Shown here: positions 23,460-32,500 of the stretch, piece by piece | Numbering within the stretch: position 1 is the stretch's first letter | Layout of the letters: each line of letters starts with the position of its first letter | DNA from: JADCRZ01 sp031399065 | GTDB taxonomy: Bacteria > Bacteroidota > Bacteroidia > Chitinophagales > Chitinophagaceae | Direction of reading: 5' to 3' | NCBI GenBank assembly: GCA_031399065.1 | Contig: JANNOM010000013.1 | Coordinates: forward strand, 62,001 to 126,000 | Length of the DNA stretch: 64,000 bases | Made by a program: the position numbers and the translations under genes | Notes under the pieces: generated by a model | The model's database searches: none | Told to the model about the DNA's origin: nothing | What the model saw: the letters and a program-made list of their open reading frames with translations, nothing else

Positions 23460-24797
23460 ATGAAAGAACAAACCAAGATTCCGACCTCGAAAGTAGAACG
23501 TGCCAGCCGGTTTGTTACCACCGGGTTTAAAGTAGGAACCAATTACCTGAAACACTATACGCGCAAGCTGATGGACCCCGCCACTACCCGGGAAGAACTT
23601 CATGCAGATAATGCCGCGGACATTTACGACACGCTCAGTAATCTCAAAGGCAGCGCGCTAAAAGTGGCGCAGATGTTAAGTATGGATAAGGGTATGCTAC
23701 CCAAAGCCTATACTGACCGCTTTGCTATGTCGCAATACAGTGCCCCGCCGCTTTCCGGACCGCTTGTGGTAAACACTTTTATGAAAACGCTGGGCAAAAT
23801 GCCTTCCCAGCTTTACGATAAATTCGAAATGAACGCCAGCAATGCCGCTTCCATTGGCCAGGTGCACCGTGCCTGGAAAGAAGGTAAACCTCTGGCGGTT
23901 AAGATACAGTACCCCGGTATTGCCAGCAGCGTGAAATCGGACCTGAGGCTGGTAAAACCTTTTGCCATGCGTATCGTGGGAATGAGCGAGGTGGATATGG
24001 ATAAATACTTTGACGAGATAGAAGGAAAACTGCTGGAAGAAACGGATTACCAATTGGAACTGCGGCGCTCTATGGAATTGTCGGGACTTTGTGCCCATAT
24101 ACCCAACCTGGTGTTCCCGGGCTATTACCCGGAACTTTCATCGGAAAGGATCATCACTATGGACTGGCTGGATGGCCGTCACCTGAAGGAGTTTTTAGAA
24201 GACAACCCCTCGCAGGAAGTACGCAACCAGATCGGGCAGGCGTTATGGGATTTTTACCAGTTGCAGGTACACCATTTCAAAAAAGTACATGCTGACCCGC
24301 ATCCGGGTAATTTCCTGATGCGCGACAACGGCACAGTGGGCATTTTCGATTTTGGATGCATTAAGGAAATCCCGGAGAGTTTCTATACCAATTATTTCAG
24401 CCTGATCGATAAGGAGATATTGAAGGATGAAGTAAGGCTCAAACAAATATATACCAACCTGGAAATGATTCACCCTTCGGACACAGCGGTGGAAGTAAAG
24501 TTCTTCTCAGGACTTTTCCAGAAAATGATCGATATGCTTACGCTGCCGTTTACCATGGAGACCTTCGATTTTGGCAACGAAGCTTATTTCGAAGAGATCT
24601 ATGCCTTTGTGGACTATCTTTCTAACCTGAAAGAGATCAGGGATTCTAAAGTGGCAAGGGGTTCCCGGCATTCACTGTATATCAACCGTACTTATTTCGG
24701 ATTATATTCTATCCTCAGCGATCTGAAAGCAAATATTATTACCAGTCAGGATCGTATGCTGGCAATGCATGGTGATGCTATACTATCCGCTGATTAA
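23460..24797 (+). CDS. ABC1/UbiB (AarF/COQ8)-family atypical kinase
   Basis: Atypical protein-kinase-like ATPase of the ABC1/ADCK/UbiB family, 445 residues. The family's KxGQ-like extension appears as LKGSALKVAQMLSMD (about residues 60-75). The Ala-rich nucleotide loop is NASNAASIGQVHRAWKEG, the lysine is in LAVKIQYPG, the catalytic loop reads HADPHPGNFL, and the metal motif is IFDFGCIKEI. No clear C-terminal transmembrane helices are seen, unlike UbiB. In quinone-making bacteria this family supports isoprenoid-quinone synthesis; this organism should make menaquinone, so the target is unclear. The 3' end overlaps the convergent response-regulator gene by 20 bases. Confidence 0.88.
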   Translation: MKEQTKIPTSKVERASRFVTTGFKVGTNYLKHYTRKLMDPATTREELHADNAADIYDTLSNLKGSALKVAQMLSMDKGMLPKAYTDRFAMSQYSAPPLSGPLVVNTFMKTLGKMPSQLYDKFEMNASNAASIGQVHRAWKEGKPLAVKIQYPGIASSVKSDLRLVKPFAMRIVGMSEVDMDKYFDEIEGKLLEETDYQLELRRSMELSGLCAHIPNLVFPGYYPELSSERIITMDWLDGRHLKEFLEDNPSQEVRNQIGQALWDFYQLQVHHFKKVHADPHPGNFLMRDNGTVGIFDFGCIKEIPESFYTNYFSLIDKEILKDEVRLKQIYTNLEMIHPSDTAVEVKFFSGLFQKMIDMLTLPFTMETFDFGNEAYFEEIYAFVDYLSNLKEIRDSKVARGSRHSLYINRTYFGLYSILSDLKANIITSQDRMLAMHGDAILSAD

Positions 24798-25425
24798 TGG
24801 CTTTGGCTACCATTTCCGTTAGCGACGCCACGTGCAGTTTCTCGTATATATTCTTCACGTGGCTTCTTACCGTCTCATAACTAATAAACAGTTCTGCTCC
24901 TATCATCTTATAGCTGGAGCCGTTTACCAGGCAGGTAAGTACTTCTTTTTCCCGGGGAGTTAATTTATAGTCCGGGGCCTCCGGCGGTATGATATGCTCC
25001 GTAACGGACTGCATCTTATTCAGCACTTTGCGGGCAATGGACGGACTCATGGGAGACCCGCCGAACTGCATTTCTTTAATGGCTTCTATCAGCTTTGTGT
25101 TCAGGTGATTTTTCAGTATATAACCCGATGCTCCCGCGCAAATGGAATCGAATACCCGGTCGTCGTCTTCGAAAACCGTTTGCATCAGCACCTGTATTCC
25201 GGGAAAATCTTTTTTGATCAGCCGAACCGCTTCTATACCCGTCATACCCGGCATCTCTATATCCATCAACACAATGTCCGGCGAGCATTCCCGGATATTG
25301 TCGATACAATCCAGTACATGACTATAACAGCCCGTTACATCAAAATCATCCACGGTCTGTAACAGCATACTGATGCTTTCCCGTATATTCTTATTGTCGT
25401 CGAAGATCGCGATGCGCAGGGCCAT
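24778..25425 (-). CDS. NarL/LuxR-type response regulator
   Basis: Two-component response regulator of 215 residues. The receiver domain (1-120) has acidic residues Asp9/Asp10, phospho-acceptor Asp55 (IVLMDIEMPGMTG), the switch threonine region MQTVF and Lys104 in YILKNHL. A LuxR-type helix-turn-helix follows (LTPREKEVLTCLVNGSSYKMIGAELFISYETVRSHVKNIYEKL, about 155-198). The histidine-kinase gene lies directly upstream, 53 bases away, so the two should act as a pair. The stop overlaps the 3' end of the ABC1 kinase gene on the other strand by 20 bases. Confidence 0.95.
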   Translation of the reverse strand: MALRIAIFDDNKNIRESISMLLQTVDDFDVTGCYSHVLDCIDNIRECSPDIVLMDIEMPGMTGIEAVRLIKKDFPGIQVLMQTVFEDDDRVFDSICAGASGYILKNHLNTKLIEAIKEMQFGGSPMSPSIARKVLNKMQSVTEHIIPPEAPDYKLTPREKEVLTCLVNGSSYKMIGAELFISYETVRSHVKNIYEKLHVASLTEMVAKAINQRIV

Positions 25426-25478
25426 ATCTTAAATTTATGTAAAGTTCGTTTATTGATGCCATCGGCCCTATCCCCAAA

Positions 25479-28400
25479 TCAGGTTAGGGGAAAACGCAAA
25501 GTCACTGTCGTACCTTTCCCCGGTTCGGACGCTATCGTGCAGGTACCTTTCATTTCGGCTGCTCTTCTGCGCATATTGGTAAGGCCGTTACCCGACAACG
25601 ATTTTTTCATCCGTTCCTTCAGCTTTTCTTCCTCGAATCCTTTCCCGTTGTCGCTTACCTCCAGGCAAAGCGTTTGGTGAACGGTGGTTATAAGTACTTT
25701 TAGCCGGCTGCACCCGGAATACTTCAGCGCGTTGTTGACTGCTTCTTTAAAAATAAGATAAAAATTCTTTCGCTGGCTCATTTCCAGGTTCAGGTGAGTG
25801 GTAGCTTTGTTATACGTAAAATCGAAAGAGATGCCCCGCGCTGCCAGCAGGGGCCTGGCAAAAGATTCCATTCGCTGCAGGATGGTCTCCATATTATCGT
25901 TTCGGGGATTGATGGCCCATACCGTATCACTCATTTCACCGATCATCTCCACGGAAGCTGTTCCTATTTTTTCCAGTATGCCTTTCAGATCCTGCGATTT
26001 CTGCTGTTCATTGTAGATCTGCGCTACCTGGCTGTATACGGAAATACTGCTCAGGGTAGATCCTACGTTATCATGCAGGTCCTGTGCTATCTTGTTTCTC
26101 ATTGCCTGCCGTTTCGTTAGTTCATTGATGCGGTAAAGATAAAAGCCATACACGGCCCCGCCCGTTGCGATGGCACAAAGAAGGTAGAACCACCATGTTC
26201 TCCAGAAGGGAGGACGTATACGGATAATGAGCGAAGCCTGCTGCTGATCCCAGTCCCCTTTTTTATTGGTGGCCCTTACTTTAAATACATAATTACCCGC
26301 TTCCAGGTTGCTGTACCCGGCAGTGTTTATCGTGCCGGCATCCACCCATTCTTTATCGAAATTTTCCAGCATGTATTCATACTGCACTTCCCCGTTAAAA
26401 AATGCGGGTGCGGCAAATTCAATGGTGAAATAGTTTTGGTTGTATTTAAGCACTATATTCTTTTTCAACATCAGTTCACCATAAGACACATTAAATATCC
26501 TGAAATCGGTGAAGCAGGTAATGGGTTGCATACTGCTATCAGGTATGCGGGCAGGCTCAAAACGAATAAAGAAATTAAGACCTGCGGCATACATCCCGTT
26601 TTTATTATCCCGGTATATGTTTCCCCGCACACCGCCGGATTTGGCTATATCGGGTAAGGTAAAACCGGTAAAGGATTGCGTGGAGGGGTTATATTTTTCC
26701 AGGTTGCCGTTGGTTATCATCCACACATTATTTCTGCCATCGATGCTGATTCCTTCCAGCAGGTTACTGCTGCCCGCTAAATGAAAGAACTGGCTGGTGC
26801 GGGTATTAAAATAATTCAGTCCGCCGCCATAGGTGCTTACGTAAAGATTGCCGCGGGGATCTTCCGCTATATCGTACACGTTATTGTTACTGATAGTCTG
26901 GTTCTTGGAAGGATCGTTCTCGTAATGAGTGACTACCCGGGATGTTTGACCGATCCATTTCGCAAGGCCCGATTTGGCGGTAGCCAGCCAGATAGTGCCG
27001 TTGGATTGTTGATAGAATTTCCTGATCAGGTTATCCCTGATCTCATACCGCTGTATAATTTTTTTGACGGAGTCCATCCTGGATACCCATGTTTTTTTCT
27101 CCAGGTCGTAGTAAGCGATATAGTGCCCGTAGGGCGACGCCAATAGAACAGGCCTGTTTTCGATACTGTCTTTCAGCATCGATACTACCCGGGAATCGAT
27201 GATCTTATTCATCACGATATCTTTCTCCGTTCCGGGCAGCAGCCGGATAGTATTGGTTGCAGGTTCATATAAAAACACGGAGTAATCAGTACCGATATAT
27301 AGTTGCCCGCCATCTTTATAAAACGAAGTGACAGCAAGCGGATTATTTTTAAAAAAGATAGGGCGGTGTACGATCTGCCCAGTGAATAGATCCTGAATAT
27401 AAATCCCGTTACTGGTCCCGATCAGTAGTGCTTCTCCTTCTTTATAAAAATCATAAATAAGAATATCTTCTTTAGCGGGTGGTAAAAACGTCTGGATAAA
27501 AAACTGCTGGGCGGGGTTATAGATGCTTACCCCTTTTTCCGTTCCCAGCCATATTAGTCCCTTACTGTCTTTAAACAGGCAATTTACCTGGTTGTCCGCA
27601 ATGGTTCCCTCTCTTGCTGGATCGTGCTGGTAGTTGTAAAATATTTCCTTCTTCAGGTCGTAAATATGCAGTCCCTTGTACCTGCCGGCTATCCAAAGGT
27701 TGCCGTCACCGTCCTCGGTAAAGTCCCTGGCATCGTCTTCGTTGAACGAATGATCATTACCCTCTTCTTTCTTAAATGATTCCTCTTTCTGAAGCTTGTT
27801 ATTAAACCGGTATACTATTTTATCCCAGCTCCCATACCATATATTTTGTTGTTTGTCGCCGTACAGCGAGGTAATGGCCGCATGAGGTAGTTTGGCATAC
27901 AGGTTATTATAGTTTTCATCATTTTGATATGCCAGTGTACGGGTATCTATTTTGAGAAGGCCACCTCCTTCTCTGCCAACCCATAAAACGCCCGAGGCAT
28001 CCAGGAAAAGACTGAGCGCCGTTTTAGTTCCTTTTTTTACAGGCTGTGTAAATACACCTGTCTTCTTATTGAACCGGATAACGGACCTGCCGCTGGAAGC
28101 GAGCCAGAGGTATCCTGCTTTATCCTGCACGAGCGCATTGATGATATTTACCGGGATAGTAGCAGAATCGCCTGGTATGTACTTGTACTGTGTAAACTGC
28201 CCGGAGGCCGGCATCCGGTAATCGTATTTTGTTAAGCCGCCATCGGAAGTGGCGATCCATAAAAGACCGTCTTCATCTTCCAGCATATCGCTGATGCGAT
28301 TGCCGGAAATGGTAGCGGTGTTATGCGGCCGGTTGCGGAATATGGTAAAATGCTTGCCATCGAAACGGTTCAGTCCGTCGTTGGTTCCTATCCATAAAAA

Positions 28401-28550
28401 GCCCCGCCTGTCCTGCAGAAGACAGTTGACCTTATTGTTGGAAAGTCCGTCCTTTACATTCAGGTTATTAAAATAGCGATAGGGGGATTGGGCCGGCGCA
28501 TGGCGACAGGTAACGATCGATAAAAGAATGCATACGAGCAAATGCCTCAT
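25479..28550 (-). CDS. two-component sensor histidine kinase with periplasmic propeller (Reg_prop/Y_Y_Y)
   Basis: A 1023-residue sensor typical of Bacteroidota. A signal peptide (1-20) leads to a long periplasmic beta-propeller of two-component-regulator repeats, recognisable as LLQDRRGFLWIGTNDGLNRFDG, LFKDSKGLIWLGTEKGVSIYNP, IAEDPRGNLYVSTYGGGLNYFN. A Y_Y_Y domain follows (FTIEFAAPAFFNGEVQYEYML, YVFKVRATNKKGDW), then one transmembrane helix near 782-805. The cytoplasmic part has a HisKA_3 dimerisation domain with phospho-acceptor His826 (AQDLHDNVGSTLSS) and an HATPase with G-box GNGLTNMRRRAAEMKG. Unlike hybrid versions, the receiver and HTH are a separate gene 53 bases downstream. The signal sensed is unknown; relatives often sense polysaccharide fragments. 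Confidence 0.95.
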   Translation of the reverse strand: MRHLLVCILLSIVTCRHAPAQSPYRYFNNLNVKDGLSNNKVNCLLQDRRGFLWIGTNDGLNRFDGKHFTIFRNRPHNTATISGNRISDMLEDEDGLLWIATSDGGLTKYDYRMPASGQFTQYKYIPGDSATIPVNIINALVQDKAGYLWLASSGRSVIRFNKKTGVFTQPVKKGTKTALSLFLDASGVLWVGREGGGLLKIDTRTLAYQNDENYNNLYAKLPHAAITSLYGDKQQNIWYGSWDKIVYRFNNKLQKEESFKKEEGNDHSFNEDDARDFTEDGDGNLWIAGRYKGLHIYDLKKEIFYNYQHDPAREGTIADNQVNCLFKDSKGLIWLGTEKGVSIYNPAQQFFIQTFLPPAKEDILIYDFYKEGEALLIGTSNGIYIQDLFTGQIVHRPIFFKNNPLAVTSFYKDGGQLYIGTDYSVFLYEPATNTIRLLPGTEKDIVMNKIIDSRVVSMLKDSIENRPVLLASPYGHYIAYYDLEKKTWVSRMDSVKKIIQRYEIRDNLIRKFYQQSNGTIWLATAKSGLAKWIGQTSRVVTHYENDPSKNQTISNNNVYDIAEDPRGNLYVSTYGGGLNYFNTRTSQFFHLAGSSNLLEGISIDGRNNVWMITNGNLEKYNPSTQSFTGFTLPDIAKSGGVRGNIYRDNKNGMYAAGLNFFIRFEPARIPDSSMQPITCFTDFRIFNVSYGELMLKKNIVLKYNQNYFTIEFAAPAFFNGEVQYEYMLENFDKEWVDAGTINTAGYSNLEAGNYVFKVRATNKKGDWDQQQASLIIRIRPPFWRTWWFYLLCAIATGGAVYGFYLYRINELTKRQAMRNKIAQDLHDNVGSTLSSISVYSQVAQIYNEQQKSQDLKGILEKIGTASVEMIGEMSDTVWAINPRNDNMETILQRMESFARPLLAARGISFDFTYNKATTHLNLEMSQRKNFYLIFKEAVNNALKYSGCSRLKVLITTVHQTLCLEVSDNGKGFEEEKLKERMKKSLSGNGLTNMRRRAAEMKGTCTIASEPGKGTTVTLRFPLT

Positions 28551-28625
28551 AAAATGCAGGAAATATTAGCGTGTCTAAATTAAGATAATCTTCTTTAACC
28601 GCCCGGCCCTGCCTTGCAGACTGGT

Positions 28626-29177
28626 TTAGTACCGCACAATATTGCTATTCAGCAGTCCATTTCTTATTCTTCCTCCCGTTATCTTAAACGTTTCGCCTTT
28701 CGGGTTTTTAACGGTGCCCCAAAACGTTCCGCTTACCAGTTTCCGCATAGTATCTATCTCGGTTATATGAAAGTTGCCTTCGGTAAATGAATAGGCGTTC
28801 GTGATATCTTCTATATAATCGGGGTAATAGCTTCCATGGGAGCGGCTGCTGATACGTCCTTCTGTTCCGAACGAATAGGTGCCGGTGGCTGCGCCGTCCA
28901 GGTTTACATTAATGGTTCTTTTTTCGTCGTGCATATTGCTGGTGATATTTAACCATAGCTTACCCGGTTCGTTGTTCAAGGAAAAACGGCTGATGGTCCA
29001 TCCGGTGGTTCGTACTGGCTCTTTGCCTACAATGAAGGTAATTACGTTCGTTTCATCCGTTTCGGAAGAAACAGCTTTTGAGGGGCTTATTGTTTTACTG
29101 TCGACTTTACTGTCGGCCGGTGGGTTACATGCAGCAACACCCAGCATCACGATCAATACATATGCTGAAGTTTTCAT
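28626..29177 (-). CDS. uncharacterised lipoprotein
   Basis: A 183-residue lipoprotein of unknown function. The ATG at 29177 gives a classic signal MKTSAYVLIVMLGVAAC with the lipid-carrying Cys17; an upstream in-frame start at 29207 would add ten residues and spoil it. After a Ser/Lys-rich linker the protein is mostly predicted strand (VITFIVGKEPVRTTGWTISR, KLWLNITSNMHDEKRTINVNL, LVSGTFWGTVKNPKGETFKI), suggesting a small beta-sandwich. The pattern GTFWGTVKNPKGETFKITGG is shared by DUF6252-like lipoproteins of Bacteroidota, but I cannot confirm membership. It is divergent from the HDAC-like gene. Confidence 0.7.
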   Translation of the reverse strand: MKTSAYVLIVMLGVAACNPPADSKVDSKTISPSKAVSSETDETNVITFIVGKEPVRTTGWTISRFSLNNEPGKLWLNITSNMHDEKRTINVNLDGAATGTYSFGTEGRISSRSHGSYYPDYIEDITNAYSFTEGNFHITEIDTMRKLVSGTFWGTVKNPKGETFKITGGRIRNGLLNSNIVRY

Positions 29178-29307
29178 CCTTGTTATTTTATATTTATTAA
29201 TACACAAAACTACCGGAATGCGGCCGGTGCGGCAATCGCTGAATATGTTATATGGTATCCCCGAAATAGGGGAGAGCCGCGGCTTTGTCGTATCTTCCTT
29301 CTTTTTT

Positions 29308-30213
29308 ATGCTTAAGATAGCTTACGATCCTATATATGCGCATCCGTTGCCGGAAGGGCACCGGTTTCCGATGGCCAAATACGAACTTATACCGGAGCAA
29401 CTGCTTTACGAAGGAGTCATAACGGCGGACCAGATTTTTTCTCCGCAGTTGCCGGATGAAAAGTGGATACTCAATGCGCATACCCTGGATTACTGGAATA
29501 AACTGAAGCTGCTTCAGCTTACGGAAAAAGAAATGCGGGTGATCGGTTTCCCGCTGAGCGCAGCCCTGGTGGAGCGGGAATTGAGGATAGCGCAGGGGTC
29601 TATGGATTGCGCACTATATGCCCTGGAAAACGGGGTAGCGTTAAATGTGGCGGGAGGCACCCACCATGCTTTTGCCGGCAGGGGCGAAGGGTTCTGCATA
29701 CTGAACGACTTTGCAATAGCCGCTTATTATATGTTGCAATCGGGCAAAGCAGGCAGGATACTGATCGTGGATCTCGATGTACACCAGGGCAATGGTACGG
29801 CTTCTGTTTTTACCGCGGAACCCAGGGTATTTACTTTCAGCATGCACGGGCAGCACAATTATCCCTTCCGCAAAGAGAAGAGTGATCTGGATATCGGTCT
29901 TGCCGACCGCACTACCGGCCCGGAATACCTGGATATACTGGAAAAGCAGTTACCTGCTTTAATAGAACGGGTAAAACCCGATATGGTTTTTTATCTCGCG
30001 GGTGTCGATGTATTGTCTACCGACAAGTACGGGAAATTGCTTTTAAGTCCGGGCGATTGTAACAGCCGGGATACTTTTGTTTTCGATACCTGTTACCGGC
30101 ACTCCCTTCCGGTAAATGTGGCTATGGGGGGCGGATACTCGCCGCTGGTCAGGGATATTGTAGATGCGCACTGCAACACGTTTAAAGCTGCTGCCTCTGT
30201 ATACGGATATTAA
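29308..30213 (+). CDS. histone-deacetylase-like amidohydrolase
   Basis: A 301-residue bacterial member of the HDAC/acetylpolyamine amidohydrolase/AcuC superfamily, a zinc-dependent deacetylase. The paired histidines His119-His120 (GGTHHAFAGRGEGFC), zinc ligands Asp157 and His159 (VDLDVHQGNGT) and Asp234 (LAGVDVLSTD), and active-site Tyr277 (MGGGYSP) are all in place, so it should be active. The open frame extends far upstream to 28879, overlapping the divergent lipoprotein gene; the ATG at 29308 begins at the first domain strand (MLKIAYDPIYAHPLPEGHRF) and is preferred. It ends 4 bases before the convergent CSD/S1-like gene. The substrate could be acetyl-lysine, acetoin-pathway proteins or a polyamine. 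Confidence 0.92.
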   Translation: MLKIAYDPIYAHPLPEGHRFPMAKYELIPEQLLYEGVITADQIFSPQLPDEKWILNAHTLDYWNKLKLLQLTEKEMRVIGFPLSAALVERELRIAQGSMDCALYALENGVALNVAGGTHHAFAGRGEGFCILNDFAIAAYYMLQSGKAGRILIVDLDVHQGNGTASVFTAEPRVFTFSMHGQHNYPFRKEKSDLDIGLADRTTGPEYLDILEKQLPALIERVKPDMVFYLAGVDVLSTDKYGKLLLSPGDCNSRDTFVFDTCYRHSLPVNVAMGGGYSPLVRDIVDAHCNTFKAAASVYGY

Positions 30214-30217
30214 CTTT

Positions 30218-30937
30218 TCAGGGTGCCTGCTTCACCACCATGCGGCTTTCGCTCAGGTAGGTGATGATGATCTTTATCGTATCCCCCTCTTTCCATTCTT
30301 CTTTCTGCCCTGCTTCCATATCCAGTTTGGCAGTTACTTTATCTCCGAACAGGTTAAGGTAAATGGCATACGGAGATACCCGCGTAATGGTAGCTTCTAC
30401 CGGTGTTTTGCTCGTGAAATGGTGCTGTGCTTTCCGGTATTCCGGGCTGTAATCGGGATGCATTAACCCGGCGGCGATGCTATATGGCTTATCGGGGTTT
30501 AATAACCGGAAGCTGACTGCTTCATTAAAGGAGGACTCCGGTGGTGACTTCTGCCACCTGGAAATAGTCAGCGGAAAAAAAAGATAGCTGTCTATTTCTT
30601 TCACATAATACTCTTCATCCACCTTCTTTAAATATCCTTTGAAGCTATTATCCGTTTTTGCTTTATGAATGAGTTTTTCCAGCGCGGTGTTGTATAGAAA
30701 CCGGATATCGGAAGCCAGCATTTTATCACCCCTGTCACTCAGTCTTACGGTAAAATTAACTTCATCGCCTACCCGGTATTGATGGGGTTTCTTTGCCTTT
30801 TTATCTGTTCCTGACGCGTCCGCGTCCGTCTTAAAGCCTACCGTTTTCTTTTTGCCGGAATCCTCGTAATCGATCACGGCGTTTTTTTTGGTGTGATGTA
30901 TAAATGATATAATGCCTTTATGAACTGTTTTACTCAT
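30218..30937 (-). CDS. cold-shock-domain plus S1-like RNA-binding protein
   Basis: A 239-residue protein that I do not recognise by name. The N-terminal third looks like a cold-shock/OB fold: KGIISFIHHTKKNAVIDY, a lysine-rich loop, then YRVGDEVNFTVRLSDRGDKMLASDIRFLY, matching the strand pattern of CspA-type domains. The C-terminal part resembles an S1 domain (TPVEATITRVSPYAIYLNLF, EEWKEGDTIKIIITYLSESRM). The middle (residues 85-165) is of unknown fold. No signal peptide is seen. Cytoplasmic RNA or single-stranded DNA binding is an inference. It is convergent with the HDAC-like gene. Confidence 0.55.
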   Translation of the reverse strand: MSKTVHKGIISFIHHTKKNAVIDYEDSGKKKTVGFKTDADASGTDKKAKKPHQYRVGDEVNFTVRLSDRGDKMLASDIRFLYNTALEKLIHKAKTDNSFKGYLKKVDEEYYVKEIDSYLFFPLTISRWQKSPPESSFNEAVSFRLLNPDKPYSIAAGLMHPDYSPEYRKAQHHFTSKTPVEATITRVSPYAIYLNLFGDKVTAKLDMEAGQKEEWKEGDTIKIIITYLSESRMVVKQAP

Positions 30938-31039
30938 GGCCTGATTTTATTTGCCGGTTATATTATGGGAACTATAGCCGGCAGACTTCAAAGATCATAT
31001 TAATTGGTTATATTCATATAATTAATCAAACCCCCGCTT

Positions 31040-32482
31040 TTGACAATTTTAATAACAGGTGCCAACGGTTATATAGGCCAGCGTTTGATCCCGGTGCTGC
31101 TTGATCAGGGACATACACTGATATGCTGCGTGCGGGACAAGAACCGCTTCTTCCGCGAAAATAAGTACAAAGAAGTGACCGTAATAGAAGTGGATTTTTT
31201 ACAGGAAAATAAAGAAGCCGTATTACCTGAATCGATCGATGCGGCTTATTACCTGATACATAGTATGAGCGCGCGCGGGGATTTTGAAGAAAAGGAATCG
31301 ATGGCAGCAAAGAATTTTGTAAAATGGATCGGTGATACAAGGTGCCGGCAGGTGATATTTTTAACGGGTATAGTAAATGAAAAGGAGCTGAGCAAACACC
31401 TTGCTTCCCGTTTAAAAACAGAAAACATACTGAATGGCGGCAGCGTTCCGCTCACCGCTTTAAGGGCGGGCATCATAGTAGGATCCGGCAGTGCCTCATT
31501 CGAGATCATACGGGACATAGTGGAGAAACTGCCGGTGATGATCACGCCGCGCTGGTTAAATACCCGCTGCCAGCCAATAGCGATAAGAGACGTTATAAAT
31601 TTGCTGGCGGGAGTATTGGGTAGGGAAGATACGTACGGTAACAACTACGATATTACGGGCCCCGACATTCTTTCTTACAAAGAAATGCTGCTGCAATATG
31701 CCCGGGTGCGGAAACTGAAGCGATGGATCATTACTCTTCCCGTAATGACCCCTCGATTGTCTTCGTACTGGCTGTACTTTATTACATCCACCAGCTATCC
31801 CCTGGCGGTAAACCTAGTCAACAGCATGAAGATAGATGTAACGGGAAGGCCTAACCGCCTGGCAGAAGACCTTGATATTGTACTGATCCCTTATAAAAAA
31901 GCGGTGGAGCTGGCATTCGATAAAATAGAACAGAATATGGTAGCCAGTAGCTGGAAAGATTCTTTCTCTTCTGCCAACACGCCCATGAACTGGATGAAAA
32001 ATATGGAAGTGCCTACCTTTGGGTGCCTGAAAGATGAAAAGAGGCGGCAACTGTCGGGTGATGAAGACACTGCGCTCGAGAGGGTATGGAGCATAGGCGG
32101 CAATAAAGGATGGTACTATGGTAACAGCTTATGGAGGATAAGAGGACTGCTCGATAAATTTATCGGCGGGGTGGGATTGCGGAGGGGAAGAACCAGCAAC
32201 ACCCATCTTTACCCGGGCGATGCGCTCGATTTCTGGCGGGTACTGGTCGCCGATAGAACACGGAAACGGCTCCTGCTGTTCGCGGAAATGAAACTGCCCG
32301 GCGAGGCATGGCTCGAATTCAAGATCGTGGAAAACGGTGAGGCCAGGTACCTTCATCAAACAGCCACTTTTCGCCCTAAAGGTATCGCAGGAAGGTTATA
32401 CTGGTATGCCATGCTGCCATTTCATTATTTTATTTTTAATGGAATGATAAGCAAGCTGGCAAAGAAAAATGAGCATGAGTAA
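31040..32482 (+). CDS. SDR-type NAD(P)-binding protein with C-terminal DUF2867
   Basis: A 480-residue two-domain protein. Residues 1-300 are an atypical short-chain dehydrogenase of the NmrA/YbjT group: ILITGANGYIGQRLIPVLL, then YYLIHSMSARGDFEE and VIFLTGIV. Residues 325-480 match the DUF2867 domain (ERVWSIGGNKGWYYGNSLWRIRGLLDKFIGGVGLRRGR; FRPKGIAGRLYWYAMLPFH). The start is a TTG: an in-frame stop lies at 31019-31021 and the only candidate starts after it are this TTG and weaker codons, and the Rossmann strand begins at residue 2. Family members carry the same fusion; their reaction is not established. The P-loop ATPase gene follows 18 bases later. Confidence 0.82.
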   Translation: MTILITGANGYIGQRLIPVLLDQGHTLICCVRDKNRFFRENKYKEVTVIEVDFLQENKEAVLPESIDAAYYLIHSMSARGDFEEKESMAAKNFVKWIGDTRCRQVIFLTGIVNEKELSKHLASRLKTENILNGGSVPLTALRAGIIVGSGSASFEIIRDIVEKLPVMITPRWLNTRCQPIAIRDVINLLAGVLGREDTYGNNYDITGPDILSYKEMLLQYARVRKLKRWIITLPVMTPRLSSYWLYFITSTSYPLAVNLVNSMKIDVTGRPNRLAEDLDIVLIPYKKAVELAFDKIEQNMVASSWKDSFSSANTPMNWMKNMEVPTFGCLKDEKRRQLSGDEDTALERVWSIGGNKGWYYGNSLWRIRGLLDKFIGGVGLRRGRTSNTHLYPGDALDFWRVLVADRTRKRLLLFAEMKLPGEAWLEFKIVENGEARYLHQTATFRPKGIAGRLYWYAMLPFHYFIFNGMISKLAKKNEHE

Positions 32483-32500
32483 GAATAAATGAACCGGTAG

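Noticed and set aside
28879..29307. N-terminal extension of the HDAC-like gene
   Set aside because: It overlaps the divergent lipoprotein gene and reads as its antisense; the HDAC fold begins at 29308.
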